Origin: Phytophthora colocasiae
Taxonomy: Eukaryota > Oomycota > Peronosporomycetes > Peronosporales > Peronosporaceae
DNA length: 64,000 bases
Reading direction: 5' to 3'
NCBI GenBank assembly: GCA_018806915.1
Contig: JAGKQI010000098.1
Span: forward strand, 2,232,001-2,296,000
The notes under the pieces were generated by a model. It was not told where the DNA came from and ran no database searches. It was given only the letters and a program-made list of their open reading frames with translations. Of the stretch, positions 63,511 to 64,000 are shown piece after piece. A program made the translations under genes and the position numbers. Position 1 is the first letter of the stretch. Every line of letters begins with the position of its first letter.

Positions 63511-64000
63511 GAGTTCATTCCAGTTCCTTTAGTGTCTGACCTCTTCGGAATAAAAAGAATGCGTCGACTTCCTTGAACATGTCTGCTGCTACTCCACTAC
63601 AGCAGAAGCTTCTTCCTCTCAACCTGTTCAAAGAACAACAACCACTTTTTTCCTATCGTCTGGTTCGATAATCCATTCCACAGCCTCCGTACTGCATCTG
63701 ACTGTGACGATTCCAATACCCGCCTCCTTCTAATTAGCAATTCTTTTTTGGACCTTGTCCTCCTTCGTATTGAAATTTCGGAGTTCCTGACAAAACACGA
63801 GCGCAAGACCCCAGTTATGCCACTTTAGCTTTCGCGGGACAATGCACCGGAAGATAGAGAAATGCGACAGCAAGTTAACATCAAGGTCGAATTGTCAGAT
63901 CTTCACGCGGCGGACGAAGAGGAGGCCAGCAAGCCAGGTTACGCCATACTCACGTAGAGCCTCGCGATGAGCATCCGCATCGGAAGCGAGGGCGCCATCC

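Larger units (their letters stand above)
45648..64000 (+). repeat. Tandem satellite array, unit about 894 bp, 20 full copies plus partial, continues beyond window
   Basis: Head-to-tail copies start at each ACCTCTTCGGAATAAAAAG: 45648, 46541, about 47436, 48331 and so on to 63539, a mean spacing of 894.6 bp. Spacing varies from 888 to 897, mostly through homopolymer runs (A4-A7, T5-T8). Copies differ by only a few substitutions. Each unit contains short open frames on both strands: about 62 codons plus strand from GTGCACAC; 84 codons plus strand from MSAATPLQQKLLPL, followed after a TAG by DNAPEDREMRQQVNIKVELS; and 96 codons minus strand from MVRAVAITYDSYLNK. The 96-codon frame has a premature stop in several copies, so it is unlikely to be selected. 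The unit looks like amplified pseudogene DNA. Confidence 0.97.

Noticed and set aside
45648..64000. The regularly repeated array could suggest a CRISPR-like structure
   Set aside because: The whole 894-bp unit repeats with no unique spacers and the genome is clearly eukaryotic.

Overview
The window looks like nuclear DNA of an oomycete, most likely Phytophthora or a close relative. The evidence is: short GT-AG introns of about 43-101 bp; compact, often convergent or divergent genes; oomycete-type initiator sequences (TCATT/TCACT followed by an ATTT core) just upstream of several start codons; a large PDR-type ABCG transporter; and a transposon mix of chromovirus Ty3, a tyrosine-recombinase retroelement, piggyBac and a Fanzor nuclease. 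The assignment comes from the sequence alone and no database was searched.

Layout. (1) 1-4.5 kb: the first 1028 codons of an ABCG/PDR drug-efflux transporter on the minus strand and a small low-complexity gene on the plus strand. (2) 4.5-11.2 kb: a young, nearly complete Ty3 chromovirus with an ATTAT target duplication and LTRs that differ by two substitutions and one 2-bp indel. It inserted at the overlapping 3' ends of the small gene and an acetoacetyl-CoA synthetase remnant. (3) 11.3-13.5 kb: a Fanzor (eukaryotic TnpB) nuclease gene with all three RuvC acidic residues but an in-frame amber codon, next to a long inverted repeat. (4) 13.6-36 kb: a gene-dense block. In order it holds a kinesin-13 with a C-terminal SAM domain, a domesticated pogo/CENP-B transposase, a kinesin-1-like motor, a mitochondrial PPR protein, an ABCB half-transporter, a six-exon coiled-coil protein, about 1.8 kb of repeat debris, a secreted M14 carboxypeptidase with a frameshift, a FYVE-RING protein, a TRM7-type tRNA 2'-O-methyltransferase, a six-exon MKKS/BBS6 chaperonin-like protein, an EamA transporter and riboflavin kinase. 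Intron models were built by hand; each keeps conserved motifs continuous and gives a total length divisible by three. (5) 36-45.6 kb: transposon graveyard, with zinc-finger and SANT-like scraps, a decayed DIRS/Ngaro-type retroelement and a 1.54-kb piggyBac element with TTAA duplications. (6) 45.65-64 kb: a head-to-tail satellite of about 894 bp, with 20 full copies plus a partial one, running off the window.

How the parts relate. The gene-dense block contains several genes usually tied to microtubules and cilia (kinesin-13, kinesin-1-like, MKKS/BBS6), which fits an organism with flagellate zoospores; there is no evidence that they form a functional cluster. The flanks show typical two-speed genome architecture: gene clusters bounded by young and old transposons and, on the right, a large satellite seeded from the middle of a decayed gene.
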